Assembly (NCBI RefSeq): GCF_014200305.1
Contig: NZ_JACHBL010000001.1
Location: 1,426,001-1,490,000 of the forward strand
Source of the DNA: Neomicrococcus lactis
GTDB taxonomy: Bacteria > Actinomycetota > Actinomycetes > Actinomycetales > Micrococcaceae
Direction of reading: 5' to 3'
Length of the DNA stretch: 64,000 nt
Shown here piece by piece: positions 16,833 through 26,443 of this stretch. The notes beneath the pieces are model-generated. The model saw only the letters and a program-made list of their open reading frames with translations. It ran no database searches and was not told the DNA's origin. Position numbers and translations under genes: made by a program. How positions within the stretch are numbered: the stretch's first letter is position 1; each line of letters opens with the position of its first letter.

Positions 16833-19800
16833 CTAGGCCTGAACTTTCTCCTGCACGAAGATGTTCGAGACCAAATCCCGAGCCCAATCGATGATCTCCT
16901 GATCAACGAGATCCCGACCCGCTACGCGGGCCGTCTTGGGCTTAGGGATAAGCGCCATATCCATGTTCGGCTTGAGCAGCGTTCCAGGATACATACGGTT
17001 CAAGCGCACCTGGCGAGACTCCGGCAGGTTGGCAATCGGTGATACTCGTACGAAGTTGCCCTGAACGGCGAGGTCCGTGAGGCCAGCACTCGTCGCATGC
17101 AAACGTAGCCGAGCGATATCAATAAGGTTCTTGACGACTTCAGGCAATTCGCCATAGCGGTCCATGAACTCTTCCACCACGTCTTGAATCTGAGTTTCAT
17201 CGTGGGCTGCCGCGAGCTTGCGGTATGCCTCGAGGCGCAAGCGCTCGCTCGGCACGTAGTCGTGCGGCAAGTGGGCGTTGACGGGAAGATCGATGCGCAC
17301 ATCGGCGGTGACTTCTTCCTTGTCGCCGCGATAATCGGCCACGGCCTCCCCTACCAAACGCAGGTACAAGTCGAAGCCCACGCCCGCGATGTGACCGGAC
17401 TGTTCGCCACCCAAGAGGTTACCGGCGCCGCGGATTTCCAAGTCCTTCATGGCCAACTGGAAACCGGAGCCCAGCTCGTTGTGAGCGGCTACTGCTTTCA
17501 AGCGTTCCAAGGCCACTTCACCCAGAGGCTTTTCCGAGTTCCAGAGGAAGTACGCGTACGCGCGCTCGCGACCACGGCCCACACGGCCACGCAGCTGGTG
17601 GAGCTGGGACAGGCCATAGTTGTCAGCACGGTCCACAATCAGGGTGTTGGCGTTTTGGATGTCGAGGCCCGTCTCGATGATGGTGGTGGACACCAGCACG
17701 TCGAACTTCTTCTCCCAGAAGTCCACCATGATCTGCTCAAGGCGAGACTCGGTCATCTTGCCGTGAGCCACTTCCACGCGAGCTTCAGGAACCAGCTCGC
17801 GAAGCTGCGAGGCCACCTTGTCGATCGAAGACACGCGGTTGTGCACGAAGAAGACCTGGCCTTCGCGCATGAGCTCGCGTCGAATTGCGGCTGTGACTTG
17901 CTTATCCGTGTATGGACCCACATAGGTCAACACCGGATGACGCTCTTCAGGCGGCGTCGCCAAAGTCGAGGTCTCGCGGATGCCGGTCAAGGACATTTCC
18001 AACGTACGCGGGATAGGCGTCGCGGACATGGCCAGCACGTCCACGTTGGTGCGCATCTTCTTGAGCGCTTCCTTGTGCTCCACGCCGAACCGCTGCTCTT
18101 CGTCCACAATCACGAGTCCAAGATCCTTGAACTCAACCTCCTTGGACAGAAGACGGTGCGTACCAATCACCACGTCGACGGAGCCATCTTTGAGCCCCGC
18201 CACAATCTCCTTGGACTCTTTCGCCGTCTGGAAACGGGACAGCGCGCGAACACGCACCGGGAAGCCCGCGAAACGCTCGGAGAACGTCTCAAAGTGCTGG
18301 CGCGCCAACAGCGTGGTGGGTACCAGAATCGCTACCTGCTTGCCATCCTGCACCGCCTTAAACGCCGCACGCACAGCAATTTCCGTCTTACCGAAGCCCA
18401 CGTCGCCGGAGATCAAGCGATCCATCGGGATCTCTTTCTCCATGTCGGCTTTGACGTCATTGATGGCGGTGAGCTGGTCCGGAGTCTCCGCGAACGGGAA
18501 CGCATCCTCGAGCTCGTGCTGCCACGGCGTATCCCCCGCAAAAGCGTGACCACGTGAAGCCATACGCGCCGAATACAACTTGATGAGCTCGCCAGCGATT
18601 TCCTTGACGGCCTTGCGAGCCTTGGATTTGGTCTGGGACCAGTCGGCACCGCCCATCTTGGACAAGGTCGGCGTCTCACCGCCCACGTACCGCGTGAGCT
18701 GGTCCAGCTGATCAGTCGGAACGAACAACCGGTCCCCCGGCGCACCACGCTTGGATGCCGCGTACTCGAGCACCAAGTACTCGCGCATGCCGTCAGAACC
18801 GGCGATCTTGCGTTGAATCAGTTCAATGAACTTGCCGATGCCGTGCTGCTCGTGCACCACGAAATCGCCTTCGGTGAGCTGCAGAGGATCCACCGCATTA
18901 CGACGACGTGCGGCCAGTTTCTTGCCACTTTTTGCGGAATACGCGGACGAGCGGCCCAATAGATCGGCTTCCGTCAGGAGCGCGAGTTTTAGTTCAGGGA
19001 AGACGAAGCCGTGACCGGCTTGAGCGGTGGTGATCTCTACCAGGTGAGTGGTGGGTTCGTCTTTCAAGAACTCCACGCGGTGGGCCGGGATCTGCGCGTC
19101 ATGCAGCAGCTCGGCGATGCGCTGCGCAGGGCCAGGACCGTCCGTGACCACCACAACGCGCCAGTCGTCATCAATCCGCTCGCCCAAGAACGTGAGCATC
19201 TCCTGCACGTTGCCAGCGAAACCACGAGGCTCCGTCGCATTGACGCGCAAAGATCCGGCCTCAGGCAAGAGCTCCGAATCGGCACCCAAAGACGTCATGG
19301 ACCACCACGAAATCTTCGCCTTGTTCGCTGCTTCGCGCGTCTCGCCGAGAGAAGCGAAGTTGCCGGAAGACAACGCGCTTTCCACGGAGCCAACACCCGG
19401 CTTGACAGCTGTGATGTCTACGGCGGAAATATCCACCGGGGCGGCGCCACCATGCGCGGCGGTGTTCCAGGCTGCTGCCAAGAATTCTTCGTTGGTCGCC
19501 GCCAAGTCATGCGAACGGGCACGCACGCGCTCTGGCTCCATGACCACCGCGATAGATCCTGCCGGGAGCTCTCCCACGAACGGAACCATGGAATCCACCA
19601 GGACGGGTGCCAGAGATTCCATGCCCTCTACGGCGATGCCGCCGGCGATCTTCTCGAGCATCTCGGCCGCGCCCGGCAACACGTCCTTCAATCGCGCTGC
19701 GCGAGACATGACGGCCGGAGTGATGAGCAGTTCGCGGCATGGAGGCGCAATGATTTCGCGCGGCCCTTCGCCCGAAATGGATCGTTGATCCGCCACCGAG

Positions 19801-20486
19801 AAGTAACGCATCTGATCCACTTCGTCGCCAAAGAAATCGATGCGGACGGCGTGGTCAAGCGTCGGCGGGAAAACGTCAATCATGCCACCGCGCACAGCAA
19901 ATTCGCCGCGATGTGTCACCAAATCCACGCGCGCGTACGCGGCATCCGCGAGCGCCTTCACGAGGGCACTGAATTCGTATTCGTCACCCACAGCCACGCG
20001 GACGGGACGCAGTTCGCTCAAGCCGTTCACGAGCGGCTGAACTACCGCGCGTATCGGTGCGACGATCACCTTAAGGCGAGCTGCGGCGTCGTCCTTCCCA
20101 TCATGCAAGCGACGCAAAACGGACAGCCGTCGGCCCACCGTATCCGAGCGAGGTGACAGGCGTTCGTGGGGCAACGTTTCCCAGGAGGGAAACTCCGCGA
20201 CGGAATCAGCGGGAAGGTACGCCTCGAGCGCTGCGGTGAGGTCTTCAGCCTCGCGGCCGGTACTGGTAATTGCCAGTACGACGCCGCCGCTCGGGTTCAC
20301 TGCGTCCGCTAAGTCAGCACACACAATAGGCCGCAAGCCCGTGGGCGCGGCGATCTCTAGATTTTGCGTGCGTTCGGCGAAGCTCCGTGCTGCGACGGTT
20401 TGCAACACGGGGAGAGTTCTATCGGCGGATAGTGCTCGACGGAGTCCATCAAGAGCGAGGGCAGGGAGCGCGGCAGAAGTCGTCAT
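16833..20486 (-). CDS. mfd: Transcription-repair coupling factor Mfd
   Basis: A 1217-residue superfamily 2 translocase that removes RNA polymerase stalled at DNA damage and recruits UvrA. The order is complete: a UvrB-homology N-terminal region (about 1-340), the RNA-polymerase-interacting domain starting at GDFVVHEQHGIGKFI (about 550), the translocase with Walker A SGDVGFGKTEIAV and the DEEQ box VIVDEEQRFG, motif VI QLRGRVGRGRERAYAYF, and a C-terminal TRCF domain. Start is ATG 20486. Housekeeping gene, with nothing missing. A copy of the dispersed 22-bp motif lies inside at 20074-20095, and a degenerate one at about 20275-20296. Confidence 0.98.
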   Translation of the reverse strand: MTTSAALPALALDGLRRALSADRTLPVLQTVAARSFAERTQNLEIAAPTGLRPIVCADLADAVNPSGGVVLAITSTGREAEDLTAALEAYLPADSVAEFPSWETLPHERLSPRSDTVGRRLSVLRRLHDGKDDAAARLKVIVAPIRAVVQPLVNGLSELRPVRVAVGDEYEFSALVKALADAAYARVDLVTHRGEFAVRGGMIDVFPPTLDHAVRIDFFGDEVDQMRYFSVADQRSISGEGPREIIAPPCRELLITPAVMSRAARLKDVLPGAAEMLEKIAGGIAVEGMESLAPVLVDSMVPFVGELPAGSIAVVMEPERVRARSHDLAATNEEFLAAAWNTAAHGGAAPVDISAVDITAVKPGVGSVESALSSGNFASLGETREAANKAKISWWSMTSLGADSELLPEAGSLRVNATEPRGFAGNVQEMLTFLGERIDDDWRVVVVTDGPGPAQRIAELLHDAQIPAHRVEFLKDEPTTHLVEITTAQAGHGFVFPELKLALLTEADLLGRSSAYSAKSGKKLAARRRNAVDPLQLTEGDFVVHEQHGIGKFIELIQRKIAGSDGMREYLVLEYAASKRGAPGDRLFVPTDQLDQLTRYVGGETPTLSKMGGADWSQTKSKARKAVKEIAGELIKLYSARMASRGHAFAGDTPWQHELEDAFPFAETPDQLTAINDVKADMEKEIPMDRLISGDVGFGKTEIAVRAAFKAVQDGKQVAILVPTTLLARQHFETFSERFAGFPVRVRALSRFQTAKESKEIVAGLKDGSVDVVIGTHRLLSKEVEFKDLGLVIVDEEQRFGVEHKEALKKMRTNVDVLAMSATPIPRTLEMSLTGIRETSTLATPPEERHPVLTYVGPYTDKQVTAAIRRELMREGQVFFVHNRVSSIDKVASQLRELVPEARVEVAHGKMTESRLEQIMVDFWEKKFDVLVSTTIIETGLDIQNANTLIVDRADNYGLSQLHQLRGRVGRGRERAYAYFLWNSEKPLGEVALERLKAVAAHNELGSGFQLAMKDLEIRGAGNLLGGEQSGHIAGVGFDLYLRLVGEAVADYRGDKEEVTADVRIDLPVNAHLPHDYVPSERLRLEAYRKLAAAHDETQIQDVVEEFMDRYGELPEVVKNLIDIARLRLHATSAGLTDLAVQGNFVRVSPIANLPESRQVRLNRMYPGTLLKPNMDMALIPKPKTARVAGRDLVDQEIIDWARDLVSNIFVQEKVQA
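20074..20095 (+). repeat. Dispersed 22-bp motif, copy 2
   Basis: AGGCGAGCTGCGGCGTCGTC plus CT, inside mfd (opposite strand codons read DDAAARL). Confidence 0.85.
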
Positions 20487-20538
20487 GATCGTTCGTTAGT
20501 TTACTCTTCTAGGGCTAGTTGGCCTTTAGGATGTGGAT

Positions 20539-21033
20539 ATGGCACTTAACGCAAGCACTTCATTGCCCTTTACTCCTCAGCAGGTCCTCGAGACCTTCAC
20601 CAACCGCGAGTTCGTGGAGCACGTCTCCAATCGCGTGGGTGGATCCCTTAAGGCATTCACCGTCAATGGTGACCTCGCCGGAGCGTTCACCACGGAAATC
20701 GTGCGTGAAGTACCCACGGCACGCCTGCCGGAAATCGCGCGCAAGGTGGTTGGCCAGACCATCACCATCACGCAGAAGGAAAACTGGGCCGCTCCAGCAG
20801 CGGACGGCTCCCGCGCTTCGACGGTGACGATTGACGTTGCCGGCGCACCTGTCTCCGTGAACGCAACCCAGAACATCCTGACCGCCGACGGAGGATCCCG
20901 CGTGGATCTCGCAGGCGAGGTCAAGTCCTCTATCCCGTTCATGGGTGGCAAGATCGCCGCTGCCGCTGAGCCATTCGTGGCCAAGGCGCTGAACCTCCAA
21001 GCCCGCGAAGCGAAGGCTTGGCTGGAGCGCTAA
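20539..21033 (+). CDS. DUF2505 domain protein
   Basis: A 164-residue protein starting at ATG 20539 (AGGA 7 bases upstream), not the GTG two codons earlier. The whole length fits the actinobacterial DUF2505 family: an SRPBCC/START-like fold with a Phe-x-x-Pro-x-x-Val start (LPFTPQQVLETFTNREFV), repeated beta-strands with Thr/Val alternation, and a closing helix rich in Ala and Lys. Such folds bind hydrophobic ligands, but no ligand is known for this family. It is divergent from mfd, as often in Micrococcales. Confidence 0.75.
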   Translation: MALNASTSLPFTPQQVLETFTNREFVEHVSNRVGGSLKAFTVNGDLAGAFTTEIVREVPTARLPEIARKVVGQTITITQKENWAAPAADGSRASTVTIDVAGAPVSVNATQNILTADGGSRVDLAGEVKSSIPFMGGKIAAAAEPFVAKALNLQAREAKAWLER

Positions 21034-21055
21034 AACCCGCACCGCATTCATGAGC

Positions 21056-21088
21056 TGGGCCGCGACACATCTGTTGCGGCCCACTTTT
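21056..21088 (+). terminator. Terminator after the DUF2505 gene
   Basis: TGGGCCGCGACA (21056-21067) pairs with TGTTGCGGCCCA (21072-21083) through two wobble positions, loop CATC, followed by CTTTTGT. Confidence 0.75.
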
Positions 21089-21095
21089 GTAGGTG

Positions 21096-21165
21096 TACCC
21101 TAGATCACGGTGTGCCGGGAAGTCTGGTCGGCGATGTACTGTTTGGCGCCTACTGAAAGGCTCGT
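21096..21165 (+). promoter_or_regulatory. Leader of nhaA, possibly structured
   Basis: TACCCT (21096-21101) could be a -10 box, which would start transcription near 21108. The leader then begins CGGTGTGCCGGGAAGTCTGG and can fold GCC(GGGAAGTCTGGTC)GGC. A ribosome binding site, GAAAGG, precedes ATG 21166. Ion antiporter genes sometimes carry structured leaders, but I cannot assign a known class. Confidence 0.3.
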
Positions 21166-22515
21166 ATGAGCAACTCACCCGCACCGTCCCCTCAAGGGTT
21201 CGACGGCAAGCCCAGCTCCAATGTCCTAGGGCGCTCTTCATGGGAAGAGAATGTCCGCATCGGCGACATTCTCCGCAAAGAGACCGTGGGCGGCATGGTG
21301 CTCATCGCCGCCGCTCTCGTGGCCATCATCTGGGCGAACTCGCCGTGGGCCTCTTCTTACTTCGCAATTCGCGACTTCCACATCGCCATCCCCTGGGCCA
21401 ACATGGATCTTTCCATCGGTCACTGGGCTGCAGATGGTCTTCTGGCGGTCTTCTTCTTCCTGACGGGTCTGGAACTCAAAAAGGAATTCGTAGCGGGCGA
21501 TCTCGCCGATTTCTCGAAAGCAATTGTGCCGGTGACAGCTGCTTTCGGCGGCGCACTGGTTCCAGCGCTCATCTTCCTGGGCTTCAACATCGCCACCGCC
21601 GGCGAAACGTTGCGCGGCTGGGCCATCCCCACCGCCACAGATATCGCGTTTGCCGTGGCTGTCTTGGCCGTGGTCGGCTCACACTTGCCCTCTCCCCTGC
21701 GCATCTTCTTGCTGACGCTCGCCGTCGTGGATGACCTCATTGCCATTGTCATCATCGCGTTCGTCTACACCGCTGATCTGGTGCCGATGTACGCACTCTT
21801 GGCACTCGTTCCCATCGCGGCCTACTTCCTCATCGCTCACAAGGCTCGCGTCTTTTGCGCCGAGCACAAGTGGGCGCCATGGCTGATCTTGCTACCGCTC
21901 GGCATTCTGGCTTGGTGGTGCGTGTTCCAGTCCGGCATTCACGCGACGATCGCCGGCGTGGTCCTGGGTTTCTGCGTCCCGGTCCGCCACCGCGACGGCA
22001 CGTCTGCACACGGCCTCGCCGAAGTCTTTGAGCACCGGTTCCGCCCCATCTCCACGGGCATCTGCGTACCTGTCTTCGCGTTCTTCTCAGCTGGCGTCAC
22101 TGTGGTGGGCGGCTCCGGTGGCTTTGGCGCAATCCTGTCTGATCCAGTGGTGTGGGGCATCGTCATTGGTCTGGTGGTCGGCAAGCCGATCGGCATCCTG
22201 GGCTCCACCTTCCTCATCACCAAGACCCGTCACGCCAACCTTGACCCGGACATCAAGTGGATCGACCTCTTCGGCATGACCCTTTTGGCCGGAATCGGCT
22301 TCACGGTGTCTTTGCTCGTGGCAGAGCTGAGCTTCGGTTTGGAGTCGGCGCATAGTGATCACGCGAAAGTTGCTATCCTCGCCGGCTCCTTCATCGCCGC
22401 GATTTTGGGAACCCTGATTCTTAAGCCTCGTGACAAGCATTACCAGCTAATTGCGGCGCGAGAGGCGATTGATGAGGACAAGGACGGCATTCCTGACGTT
22501 TATCTGAAAGACTAG
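21166..22515 (+). CDS. nhaA: Na+/H+ antiporter NhaA
   Basis: An inner-membrane antiporter exporting sodium in exchange for protons. At 449 residues it is somewhat longer than the E. coli protein because of a polar N-terminus and a charged C-terminal tail ([13 protein letters not shown]). The family motifs are present: [24 protein letters not shown], the paired aspartates in [16 protein letters not shown] that bind the ion, and [18 protein letters not shown]. Start is ATG 21166. The following kinase-PqqD gene starts only 31 bases downstream, so the two may be co-transcribed, though no functional link is known. Confidence 0.95.
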   Translation: MSNSPAPSPQGFDGKPSSNVLGRSSWEENVRIGDILRKETVGGMVLIAAALVAIIWANSPWASSYFAIRDFHIAIPWANMDLSIGHWAADGLLAVFFFLTGLELKKEFVAGDLADFSKAIVPVTAAFGGALVPALIFLGFNIATAGETLRGWAIPTATDIAFAVAVLAVVGSHLPSPLRIFLLTLAVVDDLIAIVIIAFVYTADLVPMYALLALVPIAAYFLIAHKARVFCAEHKWAPWLILLPLGILAWWCVFQSGIHATIAGVVLGFCVPVRHRDGTSAHGLAEVFEHRFRPISTGICVPVFAFFSAGVTVVGGSGGFGAILSDPVVWGIVIGLVVGKPIGILGSTFLITKTRHANLDPDIKWIDLFGMTLLAGIGFTVSLLVAELSFGLESAHSDHAKVAILAGSFIAAILGTLILKPRDKHYQLIAAREAIDEDKDGIPDVYLKD

Positions 22516-22546
22516 GGAAACTACCGCCGCTCGGAAAGGAATCTCT

Positions 22547-23761
22547 GTGCCACAGGACGTGACACCGGACCCGCTCTCCCCTTCCGTAGTCAACCCAGAT
22601 TTCCAGTACGACGGCGATGCCCCTCTAGTCCGCATCAATGCTTTGCGCGGGACCCTCGACGTTTCGGGACTCTCCGAGGACGAAACGAATGTGGTGCTCG
22701 AGGCATGGTCACGCTGCGATGCGCGTGTCATCACTGCCGCTGAGGCTGCAGCGACTCCTGCCGACCAAATGTTGCGCCGCGATGACGCAGGCTCTTGGAA
22801 TGTCTTTCACGAGAACCTCGTCTACAAGGCAACGTCCACCGCGATCATCTCCGGTAAGGGCGATTTGCTCATGTTCCATGGTGCCGCCCTGAAGGACCCA
22901 AATTCGTCCAAGACCTTCGTGCTCGTTGCCGAGTCGGGTGGCGGCAAGACCACCGCCACCCGCGAACTCGGGAAGTCCTTTGAATACCTCACGGACGAAA
23001 CCGTGGGCGTGGATACGGAACTTTCCATCTCCCAGTTCCCCAAGCCGTTGTCAGTTCTTGAGGGCGACATGGTGCGGCCGAAGGTCCAGTACGGTCCGGA
23101 CAGTTTGGGATTGCTGGAGCCCACGGGCCCGGCTTCCTTGTCCGTGATCTGCTTGCTTCATCGGGACAAGAGCGGTGAATCGACGGGCGCTTCAGCTGAG
23201 CGTATCTCCACGACGGAGGCCGTGGCGCTCGTAGCGCCGCAGACTTCGTCTTTGTCCCGCTTGGATCGTGGCCTGGTGCGTTTGTGTGAGGCCATCGACA
23301 GCACCCGTGGTGTTTTGCGAATTCACTACTCCGAGGCACGCGATTTGTCTCGCCTCATGTCTGACGTGTTGCATTCGCATCCATCCAAGTGCCCAGCCGC
23401 GAAGAGCGCTGAGACGACGCCGGATGATCGATGGGTGCCAGCAGAAAACCTGCGTCCTCTGGACAATCCTCGCTTCACTCCAGTCGGCGATGAATACATG
23501 CGACTGAACGTGGACGACGCCATCTACTTCAACGATGGATCGCTCTGCTTGTTGGTGGGCGAAAAGTTCACCACCTTGCGCGGTGTGGGTCCGTTCATTT
23601 GGGAAATGCTGGAAACACCGCTGGTGTTCGAGGATCTCGCCGAAGAAGCAGGCGGTATCGACGGTTCGCCGGAGAACCTAGAACAGATTCTCCGAGAAGC
23701 GCTTGACTCCATGATCGCCAACGAGATCATCACTCGCGGCGACCTCATCGAGGCTAAATAG
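22547..23761 (+). CDS. HprK-like P-loop kinase fused to a PqqD-like domain
   Basis: A 404-residue protein beginning at GTG 22547 with GGAAAGGA upstream. Residues about 100-270 resemble the C-terminal domain of HPr kinase: ISGKGDLLMFHGAAL, Walker A AESGGGKTTATRE and YLTDETVGVD in the place of the second metal-binding loop. Residues about 310-400 form a PqqD-like domain (MRLNVDDAIYFNDGS, GVGPFIWEML, ALDSMIANEII). Families of HprK-related kinases with PqqD partners are known from polysaccharide/exosortase loci, but their substrate is unknown. A PqqD and a nucleotidyltransferase sit at 2332-3491. No HPr protein or precursor peptide is seen nearby. Confidence 0.75.
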   Translation: MPQDVTPDPLSPSVVNPDFQYDGDAPLVRINALRGTLDVSGLSEDETNVVLEAWSRCDARVITAAEAAATPADQMLRRDDAGSWNVFHENLVYKATSTAIISGKGDLLMFHGAALKDPNSSKTFVLVAESGGGKTTATRELGKSFEYLTDETVGVDTELSISQFPKPLSVLEGDMVRPKVQYGPDSLGLLEPTGPASLSVICLLHRDKSGESTGASAERISTTEAVALVAPQTSSLSRLDRGLVRLCEAIDSTRGVLRIHYSEARDLSRLMSDVLHSHPSKCPAAKSAETTPDDRWVPAENLRPLDNPRFTPVGDEYMRLNVDDAIYFNDGSLCLLVGEKFTTLRGVGPFIWEMLETPLVFEDLAEEAGGIDGSPENLEQILREALDSMIANEIITRGDLIEAK

Positions 23762-23813
23762 CTAAATTCGCGGAACGCGACGCTGTGGTCGTCGTTGCCG
23801 CTAATGGCCGAGT

Positions 23814-24581
23814 CTAGAAACCGCGCCAGTCAGTGATCGGCCAGAGTTTGAAGAACACTCGGCCTATGACGTTTTCCTTTTTCACGAATCGTGCACAGGA
23901 TTGATCGCCTTGCTCGAGATCCGCATAGCGACAGTTGATGACGGAGTCACTAGAGGCTGAACGGTGATCGCCCATGACCAATACTTCACCTTCAGGGACG
24001 GTAATGGGTCCGAAGCATCGGTAGGACTTGTTCTGTGAAGAGCAATCCAAGCTACCTGGCGTGAAGGGGATGTCCTCGAAAATGTAGGGCTCGTTCACGG
24101 CCTCGCCGTTGACTTTGAGGGCACCTTCAGCGGTGCAGCACTCAACAGTGTCTCCGCCCTGAGCAATGACTCGCTTGACCAAGAACTTCTCATTCGAAGG
24201 TCCGATGCCCGTGAGGTCGCCAAAGCCCTTCGCAATGGTTTCAAGGATGCTCTGGTTCGTATCGGGAATTTCTTCTTCCCACGCGCTATCAGCTTTGAAA
24301 ACGACCACGTCTCCGCGAGGAGGCTCGGCGCCGTTGTAGGCGAGACGGTTCACCACAATCCGGTCCCCCACGTTCAACGTGGTTTCCATGGACCCAGACG
24401 GCACTTGGTAGACCTTGACGAAGAACGCTTGAACCAGCGCCACCACAGCAATCGCGATGATCAAGTTCAGGCAGGTAGACAAAATGACCGAAGGCCACGA
24501 GTCTTTCTTCTGCGACTTCTTCTCCGGATCCGTCTGAGGTTTTGCCGCAGTGGTGGATTCGTCGGGGGTCTCTTCAGCCAT
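23814..24581 (-). CDS. lepB: Signal peptidase I
   Basis: A membrane serine protease that removes signal peptides from secreted proteins. I start it at ATG 24581 (AGGA 8 bases upstream), giving 255 residues. A charged cytoplasmic N-terminus rich in Lys, Glu and Asp is followed by one membrane helix (about 33-53) and the S26 boxes: catalytic Ser in VPSGSMETT, GDRIVVNRLAY, the general-base Lys in FLVKRVIAQGGD, and VMGDHRSASSDS. An extra cysteine-containing insert (ECCTAEG, LDCSSQNKSYRCFG) is common in actinobacterial enzymes. It converges on the kinase-PqqD gene with only 52 bases between. Confidence 0.95.
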   Translation of the reverse strand: MAEETPDESTTAAKPQTDPEKKSQKKDSWPSVILSTCLNLIIAIAVVALVQAFFVKVYQVPSGSMETTLNVGDRIVVNRLAYNGAEPPRGDVVVFKADSAWEEEIPDTNQSILETIAKGFGDLTGIGPSNEKFLVKRVIAQGGDTVECCTAEGALKVNGEAVNEPYIFEDIPFTPGSLDCSSQNKSYRCFGPITVPEGEVLVMGDHRSASSDSVINCRYADLEQGDQSCARFVKKENVIGRVFFKLWPITDWRGF

Positions 24582-24656
24582 GAAGAACATCCTATGTGGA
24601 AAGTCTGAGCACCGCCGGGGCAGGGGTGCAGCGGAACCATGAGCCAGTGTTGCTTA

Positions 24657-25109
24657 CTAGAGATTCGCAGCCTGATTGACGGCGTCCTCGGCCGCGACCC
24701 ACGCGAGCATCGCGCACTTCACGCGAGCCGGAAACTTGGAGACGCCAGCGAATGCAGACGCGTCACCCAGCAGTTCTTCATCCGGGGTCTCCGTGCCGCG
24801 CGAACGCATAACAGAGCGGAATGCTTCGAGCTGTTCGGTGAACTCCTCGCGTGGCTCTCCCACAGCAAGTTCAGTCAGCACGGAAGCGGACGCCATAGAA
24901 ATGGAGCAACCCTGCCCCTCCCACTCCAGCCCGGTCACCTTGCCGTCGGCGAAGGTTGCGCGCACACGAATCTCGTCGCCGCACGTGGGGTTGTACTGGT
25001 GCGATTCACCGTGTGGATCGGACTCAGCGATCTGTGCAAAACCCTCGCCCACGCGGCGCTTGGAGTGATCCAAGATCACTTGCTGGTACAGCTGCTCTAA
25101 GCCGTTCAT
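24657..25109 (-). CDS. sufU: Iron-sulfur cluster scaffold SufU
   Basis: A 150-residue SUF-type assembly protein working with SufS, taking sulfur from the desulfurase persulfide. The three conserved cysteines are visible: NPTCGDEI, GQGCSISMASAS and VKCAMLAW; the aspartate of CGDE belongs to the zinc site. Start is ATG 25109, 17 bases after the sufS stop, so the pair is one operon. The rest of a suf operon (sufBCD) is not in the window. Confidence 0.93.
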   Translation of the reverse strand: MNGLEQLYQQVILDHSKRRVGEGFAQIAESDPHGESHQYNPTCGDEIRVRATFADGKVTGLEWEGQGCSISMASASVLTELAVGEPREEFTEQLEAFRSVMRSRGTETPDEELLGDASAFAGVSKFPARVKCAMLAWVAAEDAVNQAANL

Positions 25110-25126
25110 GAGAATCCTTCGTCGAT

Positions 25127-26416
25127 CTAAGACAAGCCAAAGAAGGGACGCACTTCGGCGACGCGGCGCACCAGTTCATCGACTTCGCTCGGCAACGAAT
25201 ACAAGTAGGTAGAGGCGCGGCTGGTTGCAGCAAGCCCCAGCTTGCGGTGCAGCGGCTGCGCGCAGTGATGGCCCACGCGGATCGCAATGCCGGTGGAGTC
25301 CAGGTACTGCCCCACATCGTGTGGGTGAACACCTTCAACATCGAACGCGGCCACGCCGATGCGCGGAATGTTCGTGGGACCCATGACGCGCACGCCAGGG
25401 ATGGCAGAGAGCCCGTCAACCAATTGCTGGCCGAGCTGGTGCTCCCATGCGGAGATGCGCTCAATGCCCACTTCGCTCAAGTAGTTCACGGCGGAGGCAA
25501 GAGCAATCGTCTGAGAAATGCGCTGCGTGCCCGCTTCAAACCGAGTAGGTGCGGGCAAGTATTCGGCACCTTCCATGGTGACCTTGGTGATCATGGACCC
25601 GCCGGTCAAGAACGGCGGCATAGCATCCAACAGTTCACGACGTCCATAGAGGCCACCGATTCCGGTGGGACCCAACATCTTGTGTCCGGAGAACGCGGCG
25701 AAATCAACGTCCAAGGCCTTGACATCCAACTTCATGTGAGGAGTGGACTGGCATGCATCGAGCACTGTGAAGGCACCCACGCTCTTTGCCAGCGCAACCA
25801 ACCGCGCAACGTCAGTGACAACGCCCAAAACGTTAGACACGTGGGTGAAGGCGAAAATTTTGGTGCGAGGCCCTACGAGGTGAGCTGCGGCGTCGTAATC
25901 AATGGAGCCATCCTCCAGGACGGGCACGTAACGGAAGGTAGCGCCCGTGCGGGCCGCAAGTTCCTGCCACGGAATGAGGTTGGCATGGTGCTCAATTTCG
26001 GTGGTGAGGATTTCGTCCCCCGGGCCCAAGCGGAACGGCTTCGCGGCATCCCCGCCGCGGCCAGCCGAAGCGTTGGAGAAGGAGTACGCAATGAGGTTGA
26101 GCGCCTCGGTGGCATTGGACGTCCAGACAAGCTCGCGCTCGGTGGCGCCGATGAACTTCGCGACCGTTGCGCGGGCTTCCTCATACAAATCCGTGGCTTC
26201 CACGGCAAGGGTGTGCGCACCGCGATGCACGGCGGCGTTGAAAGTTTCGTAGAACTGCTGCTCGGCGTCCCACACCCACTGCGGGGTTTGGGACGTGGCG
26301 CCAGAGTCCAAGTAGATGAGCGGGTGGCCGTTCATCTCACGGGAGAGAATCGGGAAATCAGCCCGCAATCGTGTCACTTCTTCAATGGTCAACGATGGGG
26401 CAAGCTCTTCAGCCAC
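25127..26416 (-). CDS. sufS: Cysteine desulfurase SufS
   Basis: A PLP enzyme that takes sulfur from cysteine to supply Fe-S cluster assembly. At 429 residues it matches the group II desulfurase family. IYLDSGATSQTP opens the fold, NAAVHRGAH and the PLP lysine in FSGHKMLGPTG are intact, and the persulfide cysteine is in IRVGHHCAQPLHR with the short group II loop. Start is ATG 26416. Directly followed by sufU. A copy of the dispersed 22-bp motif lies in the coding sequence at 25878-25899, read here as DYDAAAHLV. Confidence 0.95.
   Translation of the reverse strand: MAEELAPSLTIEEVTRLRADFPILSREMNGHPLIYLDSGATSQTPQWVWDAEQQFYETFNAAVHRGAHTLAVEATDLYEEARATVAKFIGATERELVWTSNATEALNLIAYSFSNASAGRGGDAAKPFRLGPGDEILTTEIEHHANLIPWQELAARTGATFRYVPVLEDGSIDYDAAAHLVGPRTKIFAFTHVSNVLGVVTDVARLVALAKSVGAFTVLDACQSTPHMKLDVKALDVDFAAFSGHKMLGPTGIGGLYGRRELLDAMPPFLTGGSMITKVTMEGAEYLPAPTRFEAGTQRISQTIALASAVNYLSEVGIERISAWEHQLGQQLVDGLSAIPGVRVMGPTNIPRIGVAAFDVEGVHPHDVGQYLDSTGIAIRVGHHCAQPLHRKLGLAATSRASTYLYSLPSEVDELVRRVAEVRPFFGLS
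25878..25899 (+). repeat. Dispersed 22-bp motif, copy 3
   Basis: AGGTGAGCTGCGGCGTCGTA plus AT, inside sufS (opposite strand codons read DYDAAAHL). Confidence 0.8.
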
Positions 26417-26443
26417 AAAACTCCTCTAAAGGGGCCCGATTAC

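Noticed and set aside
17184-20156. Two plus-strand open frames of 457 and 381 codons
   Set aside because: Both are antisense to mfd, which is complete and unmistakable. The frames mirror its codon usage.
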